Below are positions 44,098 through 51,724 of a stretch of 51,724 nt of DNA, one piece after another; the first letter of the stretch is position 1, and each line of letters begins with the position of its first letter. The DNA lies in assembly GCF_001275135.1 (NCBI RefSeq), contig NZ_LFQU01000025.1, forward strand, positions 1 through 51,724, read 5' to 3'. The notes beneath the pieces were generated by a model. The model did not search any database. It worked only from the letters and a program-made list of their open reading frames with translations, and had not been told where the DNA came from. Both the position numbers and the translations under genes were made by a program. This stretch comes from Xylanibacter rarus (lineage in GTDB: Bacteria; Bacteroidota; Bacteroidia; Bacteroidales; Bacteroidaceae).

Positions 44098-44700
44098 CTA
44101 TTTTCTGAAAGGCTTATAGTGGCTTTCGTTGGCAAAGTCAAGCAGTTCGAAGTCGCCCCTGCTGTCGCCATAAGCCGCAAGCCAATAGCTATTACGACCG
44201 GGATAAAGCTGTATCAGGCGTCTCACTTTCTCTTCGCCATAGCAGTTCTTTGAGATAAAACGCCCCGTAACAACCCCGTCGCGCTCCTCTATCATGGTGC
44301 CGATGACCGTCACGCCGTCAAGTCCGGCAAAGAACGGTTCCACCCAGTTGTTTATACTCGCGCTTACAATAACCACCTTGCAGCCTTCCTCAAGCACCTC
44401 GTTAATCTTCTGTATGCCTTTTGGCCGCAATAAAGAAATGTTCTCACTCGCAAAGCGCACGCACCATTTGTTGAACTCGTCGAGTTTCATCCCTCCGAAG
44501 CAATGGGCAAAGACTTTCTGCTTTACCTTCCAGTTGGGATAAAGGCCAAGCTTCATCAGCAACAGCAACGGCAGATAGCGCAGCATGCAAAGAAAGAAAG
44601 CCTTGTCGCCACGGACGAACCTTATAAACTCCAGAAGGGTGTCGCGGTTGGTCAGTGTGCCGTCGAAATCAAAGGCGTGTATCTTTAAAGAACTGTCCAT
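44098..44700 (-). CDS. HAD-IB family phosphatase
   Basis: A 200-residue HAD hydrolase of the SerB/DPPR-phosphatase branch. Motif I is AFDFDGTLTNRDT (nucleophile D11, acid D13), motif II IVSASINNW near 105, the motif III Lys in YGEEKVRRL and motif IV YGDSRGDFELLDFA near 176. The helical cap begins LLEFIRFVRGDKAFF. It sits 48 bases after a UbiA-type prenyltransferase gene. The same pair makes polyprenyl-phosphate ribose in mycobacteria, where the phosphatase removes the 5-phosphate. I infer a similar step here; a general phosphatase is the alternative. Confidence 0.85.
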   Translation of the reverse strand: MDSSLKIHAFDFDGTLTNRDTLLEFIRFVRGDKAFFLCMLRYLPLLLLMKLGLYPNWKVKQKVFAHCFGGMKLDEFNKWCVRFASENISLLRPKGIQKINEVLEEGCKVVIVSASINNWVEPFFAGLDGVTVIGTMIEERDGVVTGRFISKNCYGEEKVRRLIQLYPGRNSYWLAAYGDSRGDFELLDFANESHYKPFRK

Positions 44701-44748
44701 AATCTAAATCACAAGAAATGCTTTATACGCTTAAATCAGCTATTGTCC

Positions 44749-45639
44749 TTACTTTATTACATATATCAGCACAAGGAACGTAAGCGCCCATAGCAGCACC
44801 ACGCACTGCGTGAACCTGTCGCGGAGCATCATCTTTGTAGGGTCGCCGCTCCTCTTGTCAACAACGGTTATCTGTATGTAGCGTAACAGTCCGAGCAACA
44901 CGAAAACCGAAGTGAGATAAAGCAGGTCTGAATGGAAACGGTTTACCACCTCGGGCGACACGGTGTACATGATATAGCATACAAGTGTCACCGACGCCGT
45001 GATGGTTATTGCCTGATTTATGAAGGTAAGGTTATACCTTATAGTATTCTTTCTCGGCGGCTCTCCCGTCTCGTTCATGCGCAGCACATCATCGCGCCGC
45101 TTGGCAAACGAGAGGAAAAGAGTGAGCAGGAAGGTCATCAGCACGAGCCACTTGCTCAGGGCTATGTCCGTGGCAAAACCTCCGGCAAGCACGCGCAGCA
45201 CAAAGCCGAAAGCTATGATGCAGACATCTACAATGGCATACTGCTTCAGCTTAGAACAATAAAGAATGTTCAGAATATAATAAATAAGGATTACTAGTCC
45301 CACATTTATAACATGGGTGTATGTATCGAGCAGACACACCGTTCCTACCGACAGCAGAAACATTAGAGCCATAAGGGCCCAGGCACTCCTGACGCTTATG
45401 GCGCCCGATGCGATTGGACGCTTGCACTTAACGGGATGGCGGCGGTCGGCCTCAACGTCGATAATGTCGTTGAAGCAATAGACCGACGACGCAATGAAAC
45501 TGAATGCAAAGAACGTTACGACCGATGCCCTTATGTCAGACGGGTCGAGCAGACTGCCGCCGAAGAACATGGGTATCATCACGAACACATTCTTTAGCCA
45601 CTGGTGCGGACGTATCAGTTTTAACAGATTACTTTTCAT
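44749..45639 (-). CDS. UbiA-family prenyltransferase (DPPR-synthase-like)
   Basis: A 296-residue integral membrane protein with about eight helices. The first Asp-rich motif is NDIIDVEADRRHP (N57, D58, D61, D65), followed by CKRPIASG; the second is in SKLKQYAIVDVCIIAFGF. The sequence LIRPHQWLKNVFVMIPMFFGG at the start is typical of the decaprenyl-phosphate phosphoribosyltransferase branch rather than quinone UbiA. It would join phosphoribose to a polyprenyl phosphate, and the HAD protein next door would dephosphorylate the product. No DprE1/DprE2 epimerase genes are present in the window. Confidence 0.85.
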   Translation of the reverse strand: MKSNLLKLIRPHQWLKNVFVMIPMFFGGSLLDPSDIRASVVTFFAFSFIASSVYCFNDIIDVEADRRHPVKCKRPIASGAISVRSAWALMALMFLLSVGTVCLLDTYTHVINVGLVILIYYILNILYCSKLKQYAIVDVCIIAFGFVLRVLAGGFATDIALSKWLVLMTFLLTLFLSFAKRRDDVLRMNETGEPPRKNTIRYNLTFINQAITITASVTLVCYIMYTVSPEVVNRFHSDLLYLTSVFVLLGLLRYIQITVVDKRSGDPTKMMLRDRFTQCVVLLWALTFLVLIYVIK

Positions 45640-45764
45640 TACTTCTCGTTTTTAATTTCATTTTGCCGACCAGGCCAAAGACTTGCTCTCCCTGCAGGGC
45701 CATATACCTCAGGCCGCCCGGTCAGTGCCATGCATTATCAATATCCGTCACATGCCGTTGACCG

Positions 45765-46775
45765 CTATATGTTCTTCGGCAAGAATCCTATCACGAACGA
45801 CACAAGTCGGTGCAACAGCCACGCAAGTACAAGAGAAACGGCTATCATGATAAGAGCCGTAAGACAGTAACCCAGCTTGTAGGGGGTTATGTATTTCATG
45901 ACAAACTGTATGTGGATGAGATAAAGCTCAAGGCTTACCGTGCCCACAAAGGCAAGTGCCCGGCAGATAATAGCGGGCGTATGGCACAGCAGTTTCACAA
46001 GCAGCAATATCATCGACACGGTGAGCGGAATGTAGACCATGCGCTCAAGGAACAGCGGGAAACGGCCTCGCCACGACTCCTCGAACTCCACACACATGGC
46101 CAAACTCATGACAAAAATCAGCAGCACGAGCCACAGCGACGAGCCGTCGAGGCTGCGTCCGCCCTTTACGAGCGCGCCGCAGTTGATGCCGATAAGAAAT
46201 ATAGGTATGCGGCTGAAGAATATCTCCACATGCCCTACAGCCTTATGCACAGGCGGATAATACTGCACCATGACGGCAAGCACCATAGCGGCCACCGCAA
46301 GCCAACGGTATTCGGGATGCTTCTCTATGAGTTTCATGTATGCCGGGGCAAAGGTGTACATCATCATTATGGCAGGGATAAACCAGAACGTCAGGTCGTC
46401 AATGCGCCAGAAGCTCCAGTTTATCAGGATGTTTGCAACGAGGTCGGGCACGTTGCGGCTGTAGCCTCCGCCGGGAGTGTTGATAAACGCCGGAATGTAA
46501 TACAGGCAGGCCATAAGTATCCATGCCGGATAGATGCGTATGTAGCGGCGCCAGAAAAAGTTTTTCAGCGTTGGCTTCTTGCTCCATGCATACCACAGGC
46601 CTATGCCGCTGAGGAAAAGGAACATGTCAACGCCCACGTTTCCGCATCTCACAAAGCCGTACATCGGATTGCTCTTGGGCATCCACACATGGAACAGCAT
46701 GACAAATATCATGGCCAGTCCCATCAGTTCGCTGCGGTAGCGGCTTATGTCCGAAAGGTTTATGGCTTTTATCAT
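45765..46775 (-). CDS. Acyltransferase 3 family membrane protein (first)
   Basis: A 336-residue polytopic inner-membrane O-acyltransferase, about ten helices. The catalytic-type His is in GLAMIFVMLFHVWMPKS near residue 27, followed by GNVGVDMFLFLSGIGLW, the usual pattern of the family. Members acetylate or otherwise acylate surface sugars, using a cytoplasmic donor. Its start overlaps the end of the previous acyltransferase gene by 4 bases (ATGA), so they are coupled. Confidence 0.88.
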   Translation of the reverse strand: MIKAINLSDISRYRSELMGLAMIFVMLFHVWMPKSNPMYGFVRCGNVGVDMFLFLSGIGLWYAWSKKPTLKNFFWRRYIRIYPAWILMACLYYIPAFINTPGGGYSRNVPDLVANILINWSFWRIDDLTFWFIPAIMMMYTFAPAYMKLIEKHPEYRWLAVAAMVLAVMVQYYPPVHKAVGHVEIFFSRIPIFLIGINCGALVKGGRSLDGSSLWLVLLIFVMSLAMCVEFEESWRGRFPLFLERMVYIPLTVSMILLLVKLLCHTPAIICRALAFVGTVSLELYLIHIQFVMKYITPYKLGYCLTALIMIAVSLVLAWLLHRLVSFVIGFLPKNI

Positions 46776-47836
46776 ATCTTCAGCTTTGGTTTTGGAATAT
46801 AGCGGAACATCAGCTTAAACAGCCATGCCAGAAGTATCGACGCAACGATATACGTGATCAGTCCGGTGTAGATGTATCCGCGGTAAGACATCTTTATAAT
46901 TATCTCGCGCGTGATGGGGTGCATCACGAACAGCGCCGACGATATGGCACCGAACCATACGCACGGGGCAAGTGCCTTGTCGGGTATCAGTTTCATGGTG
47001 GCAACGGCTCCGGTTACGATGAACAGCGGCACAAACAGCCACGACCAGAAATAGAAGCTGCCTATGAACACGATGAATGCCGACACCACTACTATGGTGA
47101 GATTTATCGGCAAGGGCAGGTTGCGGCCGTGGCGGGCATAGAGTATGCCGGCACCAAAGGGCAGCATGCCGCCAATAAAGTTGTAACGTATACGGTTTAG
47201 AATCTCGCCTCCCTCATCGACCGACGGCGGAAAAAATGCCTGGACAGCCGTGCACAGCACTATCAGAGCCAGCGTAACAGCCGAACTGCGGCGATAGAGC
47301 ACAAGACGGTAGACGATGTAGAGCTGAAGCATGAGTCCGAAATACCAGTAAGGCCCGGGCTTTATGATGTGGTCGGGGTCGGGCATCAGGTTGATATACA
47401 TCAGCAGCTGGGCTATGACGCGGCCCACGGTATAGCCGTGATAGCCGTGCGGATGGAGATAGCTCACCACGGCAAAGCCTATATAGCCAAGGAACATAAG
47501 GCGCAGCAGCTTGGCATAATGGAAGCCGATGAAGGGCAGCGCCCTTACTCTCGTCGGCGTGCTGCGCTCATACTTGTAGACGAGGCCGAAGCCGCTGATA
47601 AACAGAAACACGGGCACTCCGTAGTGTCCGAAGAACGACATAACGTGTATAAACAGGTTGTCGTCGAGCGTCAGCATTCGCTCAAGCAGCTGTCTCGGCT
47701 TAGATGCCGTGAAGGTGTATTCGTTCTCCTTTACGGCAAAGCCCAGAAAGTGGCAGTAGTTGTGAAGAATTATTCCCAGTATGGCTATGCCCCTGAGGGC
47801 CTTCGACTCAGCCATGCTCAGCAGTTCTTTTTTCAT
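46772..47836 (-). CDS. Acyltransferase 3 family membrane protein (second)
   Basis: A 354-residue polytopic O-acyltransferase. ALRGIAILGIILHNYCHFLG near the start has the family His; HYGVPVFLFISGFGLVYKYE follows. Around ten membrane helices. Though it belongs to the same family as the next gene, the two differ through most of their length, so they probably act on different positions or sugars. It follows the phosphoethanolamine-transferase-like gene after 71 bases. Confidence 0.88.
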   Translation of the reverse strand: MKKELLSMAESKALRGIAILGIILHNYCHFLGFAVKENEYTFTASKPRQLLERMLTLDDNLFIHVMSFFGHYGVPVFLFISGFGLVYKYERSTPTRVRALPFIGFHYAKLLRLMFLGYIGFAVVSYLHPHGYHGYTVGRVIAQLLMYINLMPDPDHIIKPGPYWYFGLMLQLYIVYRLVLYRRSSAVTLALIVLCTAVQAFFPPSVDEGGEILNRIRYNFIGGMLPFGAGILYARHGRNLPLPINLTIVVVSAFIVFIGSFYFWSWLFVPLFIVTGAVATMKLIPDKALAPCVWFGAISSALFVMHPITREIIIKMSYRGYIYTGLITYIVASILLAWLFKLMFRYIPKPKLKI

Positions 47837-47907
47837 TGTCTTAAGTTATTTTGTCACGGCGCCATTGCCGCGCGGCCCGCACCTCACCGGTTGCGGCGTC
47901 CTGCGCG

Positions 47908-49740
47908 TCAGTCTTCAACGCCGAGTTTGTCATAGTCGGTAGTGTTCTTTAACATTCTTGGTCTCTTTTCGTTATACCCGTCGCTCAGCACGTTCAGGTC
48001 GTCGCGATAGTGGGGCGAACTTATGCCGCCCAGATACAGCAGCAGATGCGGCAGCGCGTCGGTCATGTAGCGACGGTCTTTGGCCTTCACTATGTCGTTG
48101 AACAGCGACGGATGGCCAACCATAAAGCTGTGTGAGCACCATATCCAGAACGGAATGTCGAACTCCTCGCGTGCCAGGCGCGCCGTTATCTCGGTAGAGT
48201 GCATTCGGCCGTAGAAGTGTACGTCGCCCTCATAGCACTCCTCGCCATGGTCGGGCACATACACCACGATGGCGTCTTCGTCCTCGAAGCGCTTTATTAT
48301 CTGGTCGACAATCGAGTCGTTATACAATATTGCGTTGTCGTAGTCGGCAAGCACGCGCAGCTCTTTCTGCTTGAGCTCGGGCCTGTCGTAATCTTCCGGA
48401 TTAAAGTGTCTGCGGTCTCTCGGGAAGCGCGTGCGATAGTCAACGTGCTGCCCCTTCAGATGGAATATTATCAGGTTGTTCTCTCCGTTGTTGCGCTGCA
48501 GCCTGTCATAGTCGCCCAGCAGTCCGTCGTCGTACCGGTAGAGCCGCGTGTTGCGCGTGTCGAACATGGCGTGGCTCAGCTGCGGATTGTTCAGGAAGAA
48601 GCCGCCGCTGAAGTCGTAGACAGCCTCCTTTGCCTGAGGCAGAAACTGGTTGGTAAGGAACGTTACATGATAGCCGGCCTTGCGGAACAGCTCGGGGAAC
48701 AGCGGATAGTCGCACCATTCGCCCTTGTCGCCCACTGTATAGAGCGAGAAGAGAGCCTTGAACACGAAGCTCGTAAGATTCCACGGCGCCACAACGTCGC
48801 TGAACGGTATCAGCTCGCCCTTCTGAGCGCGTGCCTCCTGTCTTGGCGTGGTGTCTTTATGGTATCCGTACAGTCCGGCATGATGACGGTTGTAGCTCTC
48901 ACCTATTATCAGCACGATATTCTTGCTGCGGAACGAGCAGCTGTCCACCTTTGCCTTGTCGATATTTTCCACCAGGGTCTTCACCTGCTTGGCCGTAAGT
49001 TCGTTGGCATATATGCTGAACACAAGGCGGTAGCCGGGCAGATACAGCTGGGCCTTCTCCTTCTTTGTAAGTTCGTGCTCCACCTGCCCTATGTTGTCGT
49101 AGGACATCAGGCGCACAAAGGCCGTCTTGTCGGCAAAACACTTGACCGTGCTGACCACGAACATCACAAGGAACAGCAGTCCGAGCCACGGCTCAGCCAT
49201 GCGCCACCATCCGGGCACGCCTAAAGCCATGCCGGTCTTGGCCTCCAGCCATGCCTTGCACTTGGGGCGGTTGTGCCATATAAGCACCCATGCCACATGG
49301 GCAAGCAGCACTAGCAGCACCCAGCCCAGACGGCTGAACACCACGGAGCCCGTGAGATACGACTCGAGAAACTCTGCCGCCTCGCGGCTGTCGGTCTCGC
49401 CCACAAGCAGCAGCATCGTGGGGGTTATCGTCGTGTCGAACTTCACGAAGCAATAGACGTCGACAAGCACTATCATGTAAAAGAATACGTAGATAAAACG
49501 CTTCAGCCACTTGGCCACGCTGCGCGGCAAGAGCCACAGCACAACGCAGATTATGCTCACATCGAAGAACAGCTCGTAGGGCGCAAGCGGCCATGCGTGA
49601 TATCCGCGCTTGTCGGGCACTACGGCATAAGTGCACACGATGCCGAGCACATACATGAATACAAAGAAAGCGGCATTGCCTTTTATCGGCTTGAAGATAT
49701 TGGTGAACACACGTCCTGCCAGATTCAGTATTTTCATCAA
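47908..49740 (-). CDS. Phosphoethanolamine transferase-like membrane protein (sulfatase fold)
   Basis: A 610-residue inner-membrane protein with five N-terminal helices (about residues 22-200) and a periplasmic alkaline-phosphatase/sulfatase-fold domain from about 273. Motifs are IIGESYNRHHAGLYGY (about 278-293), candidate nucleophile T323 in WNLTSFVFK, and the metal-binding YVPDHGEECYEGD and HFYGRMHS near the end. Family members move phosphoethanolamine from phosphatidylethanolamine to lipid A or glycans. Its place among glycan genes suggests decoration of that polysaccharide; lipid A is the alternative. First gene of the minus-strand series, with a promoter upstream. Confidence 0.87.
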   Translation of the reverse strand: MMKILNLAGRVFTNIFKPIKGNAAFFVFMYVLGIVCTYAVVPDKRGYHAWPLAPYELFFDVSIICVVLWLLPRSVAKWLKRFIYVFFYMIVLVDVYCFVKFDTTITPTMLLLVGETDSREAAEFLESYLTGSVVFSRLGWVLLVLLAHVAWVLIWHNRPKCKAWLEAKTGMALGVPGWWRMAEPWLGLLFLVMFVVSTVKCFADKTAFVRLMSYDNIGQVEHELTKKEKAQLYLPGYRLVFSIYANELTAKQVKTLVENIDKAKVDSCSFRSKNIVLIIGESYNRHHAGLYGYHKDTTPRQEARAQKGELIPFSDVVAPWNLTSFVFKALFSLYTVGDKGEWCDYPLFPELFRKAGYHVTFLTNQFLPQAKEAVYDFSGGFFLNNPQLSHAMFDTRNTRLYRYDDGLLGDYDRLQRNNGENNLIIFHLKGQHVDYRTRFPRDRRHFNPEDYDRPELKQKELRVLADYDNAILYNDSIVDQIIKRFEDEDAIVVYVPDHGEECYEGDVHFYGRMHSTEITARLAREEFDIPFWIWCSHSFMVGHPSLFNDIVKAKDRRYMTDALPHLLLYLGGISSPHYRDDLNVLSDGYNEKRPRMLKNTTDYDKLGVED

Positions 49741-49757
49741 ATTCTAAATATTTTTGG

Positions 49758-49787
49758 CAAAATTACATCTTTTTATTGTATCTGCAA
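49758..49787 (-). promoter_or_regulatory. Promoter of the minus-strand glycan operon
   Basis: CAAAATTA (49758-49765) reads TAATTTTG on the minus strand, and CAA at 49785-49787 gives a TTG -33 element with a 19-base spacer. A second -7-like box (CAAAGATA) is at 49815-49822 but lacks a partner. Confidence 0.6.
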
Positions 49788-49912
49788 TGCAAATGCACCG
49801 CAAATCGAATGCGACAAAGATAAATCACACATATTTTATTATATATAGATACGTTTAATGCGCAAAAGCATGAAGCGCAACGGCGTAAAAAACTAAAAAA
49901 GCATAAAAAATG

Positions 49913-49944
49913 TTTTGTAATGTAACGCAAACATTGTACCTTTG
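49913..49944 (+). promoter_or_regulatory. Promoter of the SulP gene
   Basis: TTTTG (49913-49917), a 19-base spacer and TACCTTTG (49937-49944) form a perfect Bacteroidetes promoter, about 50 bases before the start codon. Confidence 0.85.
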
Positions 49945-49994
49945 CGACTTCTTTAAAACAAATAACATTTCAGAATAACAACAAATCAGAACAA

Positions 49995-51680
49995 ATGGAA
50001 CCTTTTGCATTCAGGCCGCGCCTGCTGTCAACGCTGAAAAGCTATAACCGCAAGACGCTGATGGCAGACATCATGGCCGGAGTAATAGTAGGCATTGTGG
50101 CCCTGCCGCTCGCCATAGCCTTCGGTATAGCGTCGGGCGTAACTCCCGAGCAGGGCATAATAACCGCCATCGTGGCCGGACTTATAGTGTCGGTGTTTGG
50201 CGGAAGCAAGGTGCAGATAGGCGGACCCACGGGCGCCTTCATCATCATCATCTACGGCATAATACAGCAGTACGGCATGGAGGGCCTTGCCATAGCCACG
50301 CTCATGGCCGGCGCATTCCTCATCCTGTTCGGCCTGCTGCGCCTCGGAGTAATCATCAAGTATATACCCTACCCCATAATCGTGGGCTTCACGAGCGGAA
50401 TAGCCGTAACCATATTCACCACGCAGATAAAAGACCTGCTGGGCCTTAGCATAACAGATGTGCCTGCCGACTTCATCGAGAAGTGGGGCGCCTACGCCGC
50501 CAACATAAGCACCATTGACATGTGGAGCGCCATTATCGGCGTGGCAAGCGTGCTGCTGATAGCCGTAACGCCGCGCTTCAGCAAGAAGATTCCCGGCTCG
50601 CTGATAGCCATAATCGTTATGACGGTGGCGGCGCTGCTGCTGAAAAACTTTGCCGGTGTGACGTCGATAGAGACCATTGGCGACAGATTCTCGATAAGCA
50701 GCGAACTGCCTGACGCACAGGTGCCGCAGATGACATGGGAGACAATAAAGAGCCTCGTGTCGCCGGCATTCACCATAGCCATACTTGGAGCCATAGAGTC
50801 GCTGCTGTCGGCAACAGTTGCCGACGGTGTAACTGGCGACCATCACGACTCTAACACCGAGCTTATAGCCCAGGGCATTGCCAACCTGGCATCGCCGCTG
50901 TTCGGCGGAATACCGGCAACGGGAGCCATAGCGCGCACAATGACCAACATCAACAACGGCGGACGCACGCCCGTGGCGGGCATCATACACGCTGCCGTGC
51001 TCATGCTGATATTCCTGTTCCTCATGCCGCTGGCGCAGTATATCCCCATGGCCTGCCTGGCAGGAGTGCTGGTGATAGTGTCATACGGCATGTCGGGATG
51101 GCGCTCGTTCACAGAGCTTATGAAGAATCCCAAGAGCGATGTGGCAGTGCTGCTGATAACGTTCTTCCTCACCATAATATTCGACCTCACCATAGCCATC
51201 GAGGTGGGCCTGCTCATAGCCTGCCTGCTGTTTATGAAGCGCATGGCCGAAACAACTGACGTAAAGGTGATTATGGACGAGATTGACCCCAACGACGAGC
51301 TTGACATCGAGCAGGGCAACCTTGAGCACCTCACTATACCCAAAGGCGTAGAGGTGTACGAGATTAACGGTCCTTACTTCTTCGGAGCCGGTAACAAGTT
51401 TGAGGAGGTGATGGCCGTGTTCGGCGACCGTCCCGTTGTGAGGGTGATACGCATGAGAAAGGTGCCATTTGTCGACTCAACGGGAATACACAACCTGAAG
51501 AATCTCTGTATAATGAGCCGCAAGGAGGGCATCGAGATAGTGCTGTCGGGCGTTAACAGCAATGTCCGGGCCGTACTCGAAAGGTCTGGTTTCAACGAAC
51601 TTATAGGCAAGGAGAACATCTGCGACCACATAAGCACCGCCCTTAAACGTTCAAAAGAGATTATCGGAGAGAACGCGTAA
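49995..51680 (+). CDS. SulP-family anion transporter with STAS domain
   Basis: A 561-residue inner-membrane transporter. The N-terminal part has DIMAGVIVGIVALPLAIAFG (about residues 25-44), the SulP signature region, then GGSKVQIGGPTGAFIII and FGGIPATGAIARTMTNI, among about 12-14 helices. The C-terminal STAS domain (about 440-555) includes VPFVDSTGIHNLKNL with the conserved Asp-Ser-Thr. Substrates of the family include sulfate, bicarbonate and dicarboxylates; sequence alone does not decide. It has its own promoter and seems independent of the polysaccharide genes. Confidence 0.93.
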   Translation: MEPFAFRPRLLSTLKSYNRKTLMADIMAGVIVGIVALPLAIAFGIASGVTPEQGIITAIVAGLIVSVFGGSKVQIGGPTGAFIIIIYGIIQQYGMEGLAIATLMAGAFLILFGLLRLGVIIKYIPYPIIVGFTSGIAVTIFTTQIKDLLGLSITDVPADFIEKWGAYAANISTIDMWSAIIGVASVLLIAVTPRFSKKIPGSLIAIIVMTVAALLLKNFAGVTSIETIGDRFSISSELPDAQVPQMTWETIKSLVSPAFTIAILGAIESLLSATVADGVTGDHHDSNTELIAQGIANLASPLFGGIPATGAIARTMTNINNGGRTPVAGIIHAAVLMLIFLFLMPLAQYIPMACLAGVLVIVSYGMSGWRSFTELMKNPKSDVAVLLITFFLTIIFDLTIAIEVGLLIACLLFMKRMAETTDVKVIMDEIDPNDELDIEQGNLEHLTIPKGVEVYEINGPYFFGAGNKFEEVMAVFGDRPVVRVIRMRKVPFVDSTGIHNLKNLCIMSRKEGIEIVLSGVNSNVRAVLERSGFNELIGKENICDHISTALKRSKEIIGENA

Positions 51681-51724
51681 GTGAAAGTGAAAAACGAACA
51701 GTGAAAAGTGAAAAATCCAAATGC

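Noticed and set aside
48199-49224. 341-codon plus-strand frame opposite the phosphoethanolamine-transferase-like gene
   Set aside because: Valine/leucine/histidine-rich translation typical of an antisense frame; the real protein has sulfatase-fold motifs.

Overview
The window looks like a chromosome segment from a Bacteroidales bacterium, most likely Prevotella or a close relative. This rests on repeated TAnnTTTG -7 boxes, several with a TTG or TTTG -33 element 19-20 bases upstream, on C-terminal sorting domains of the type IX secretion system (T9SS), on Omp28 and DUF6029 envelope proteins, and on the gene order rplM-rpsI-rpsB-tsf. Genus is inferred from style, not from a marker gene. No tRNA, rRNA, CRISPR array, transposase or phage gene was seen.

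Layout: (1) 1-586 is a patch of degenerate repeats. (2) 587-5594 holds glycan-decoration genes: a GT4 glycosyltransferase, a LicD-type phosphotransferase and, convergent with it, an opine-dehydrogenase-like protein and a nucleotidyltransferase/aminotransferase fusion. I infer that these make and transfer a CDP-activated amino-alcohol phosphate or phosphonate. (3) 6025-9240 is a ribosomal-protein/EF-Ts cluster with an RNA leader ahead of rplM and a second, strongly structured segment between rpsI and rpsB. (4) 9425-25638 is an envelope export module. A histidine kinase and a sigma-54 activator lie divergent from a TolC-like protein, a membrane fusion protein, four large FtsX/MacB-like permeases (three are tandem paralogs with nearly identical ends) and one ATPase. 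The divergent intergenic region has a near-consensus sigma-54 promoter and three matching dyad sites.

(5) 26445-38256, all on the minus strand and visibly more A+T-rich than its flanks, encodes a TlpA-like thioredoxin, a DUF6029 outer-membrane barrel, an Omp28 lipoprotein, a small cysteine-containing T9SS cargo, a 1255-residue T9SS cargo with an internal Omp28 domain, and two more T9SS cargo proteins. Almost all carry CxxC or paired cysteines, so a surface thiol-redox system is a reasonable hypothesis. (6) 38257-39600 is an A+T-rich gap without convincing genes. (7) 39601-49740 is a surface-polysaccharide region: a Wzx-like flippase on the plus strand, then minus-strand genes for GT2, a polytopic membrane protein, a HAD phosphatase, a UbiA-type prenyltransferase, two acyltransferase-3 proteins and a phosphoethanolamine-transferase-like protein. 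(8) 49937-51680 is a SulP anion transporter with its own textbook promoter.

At least four intergenic repeat families recur here: the 5' patch, an 84-bp tandem duplication carrying a promoter, a TGTGACGAG inverted-repeat element at two sites, and a roughly 22-nt periodic array at three sites. Everything below comes from reading the sequence; no database search was possible.
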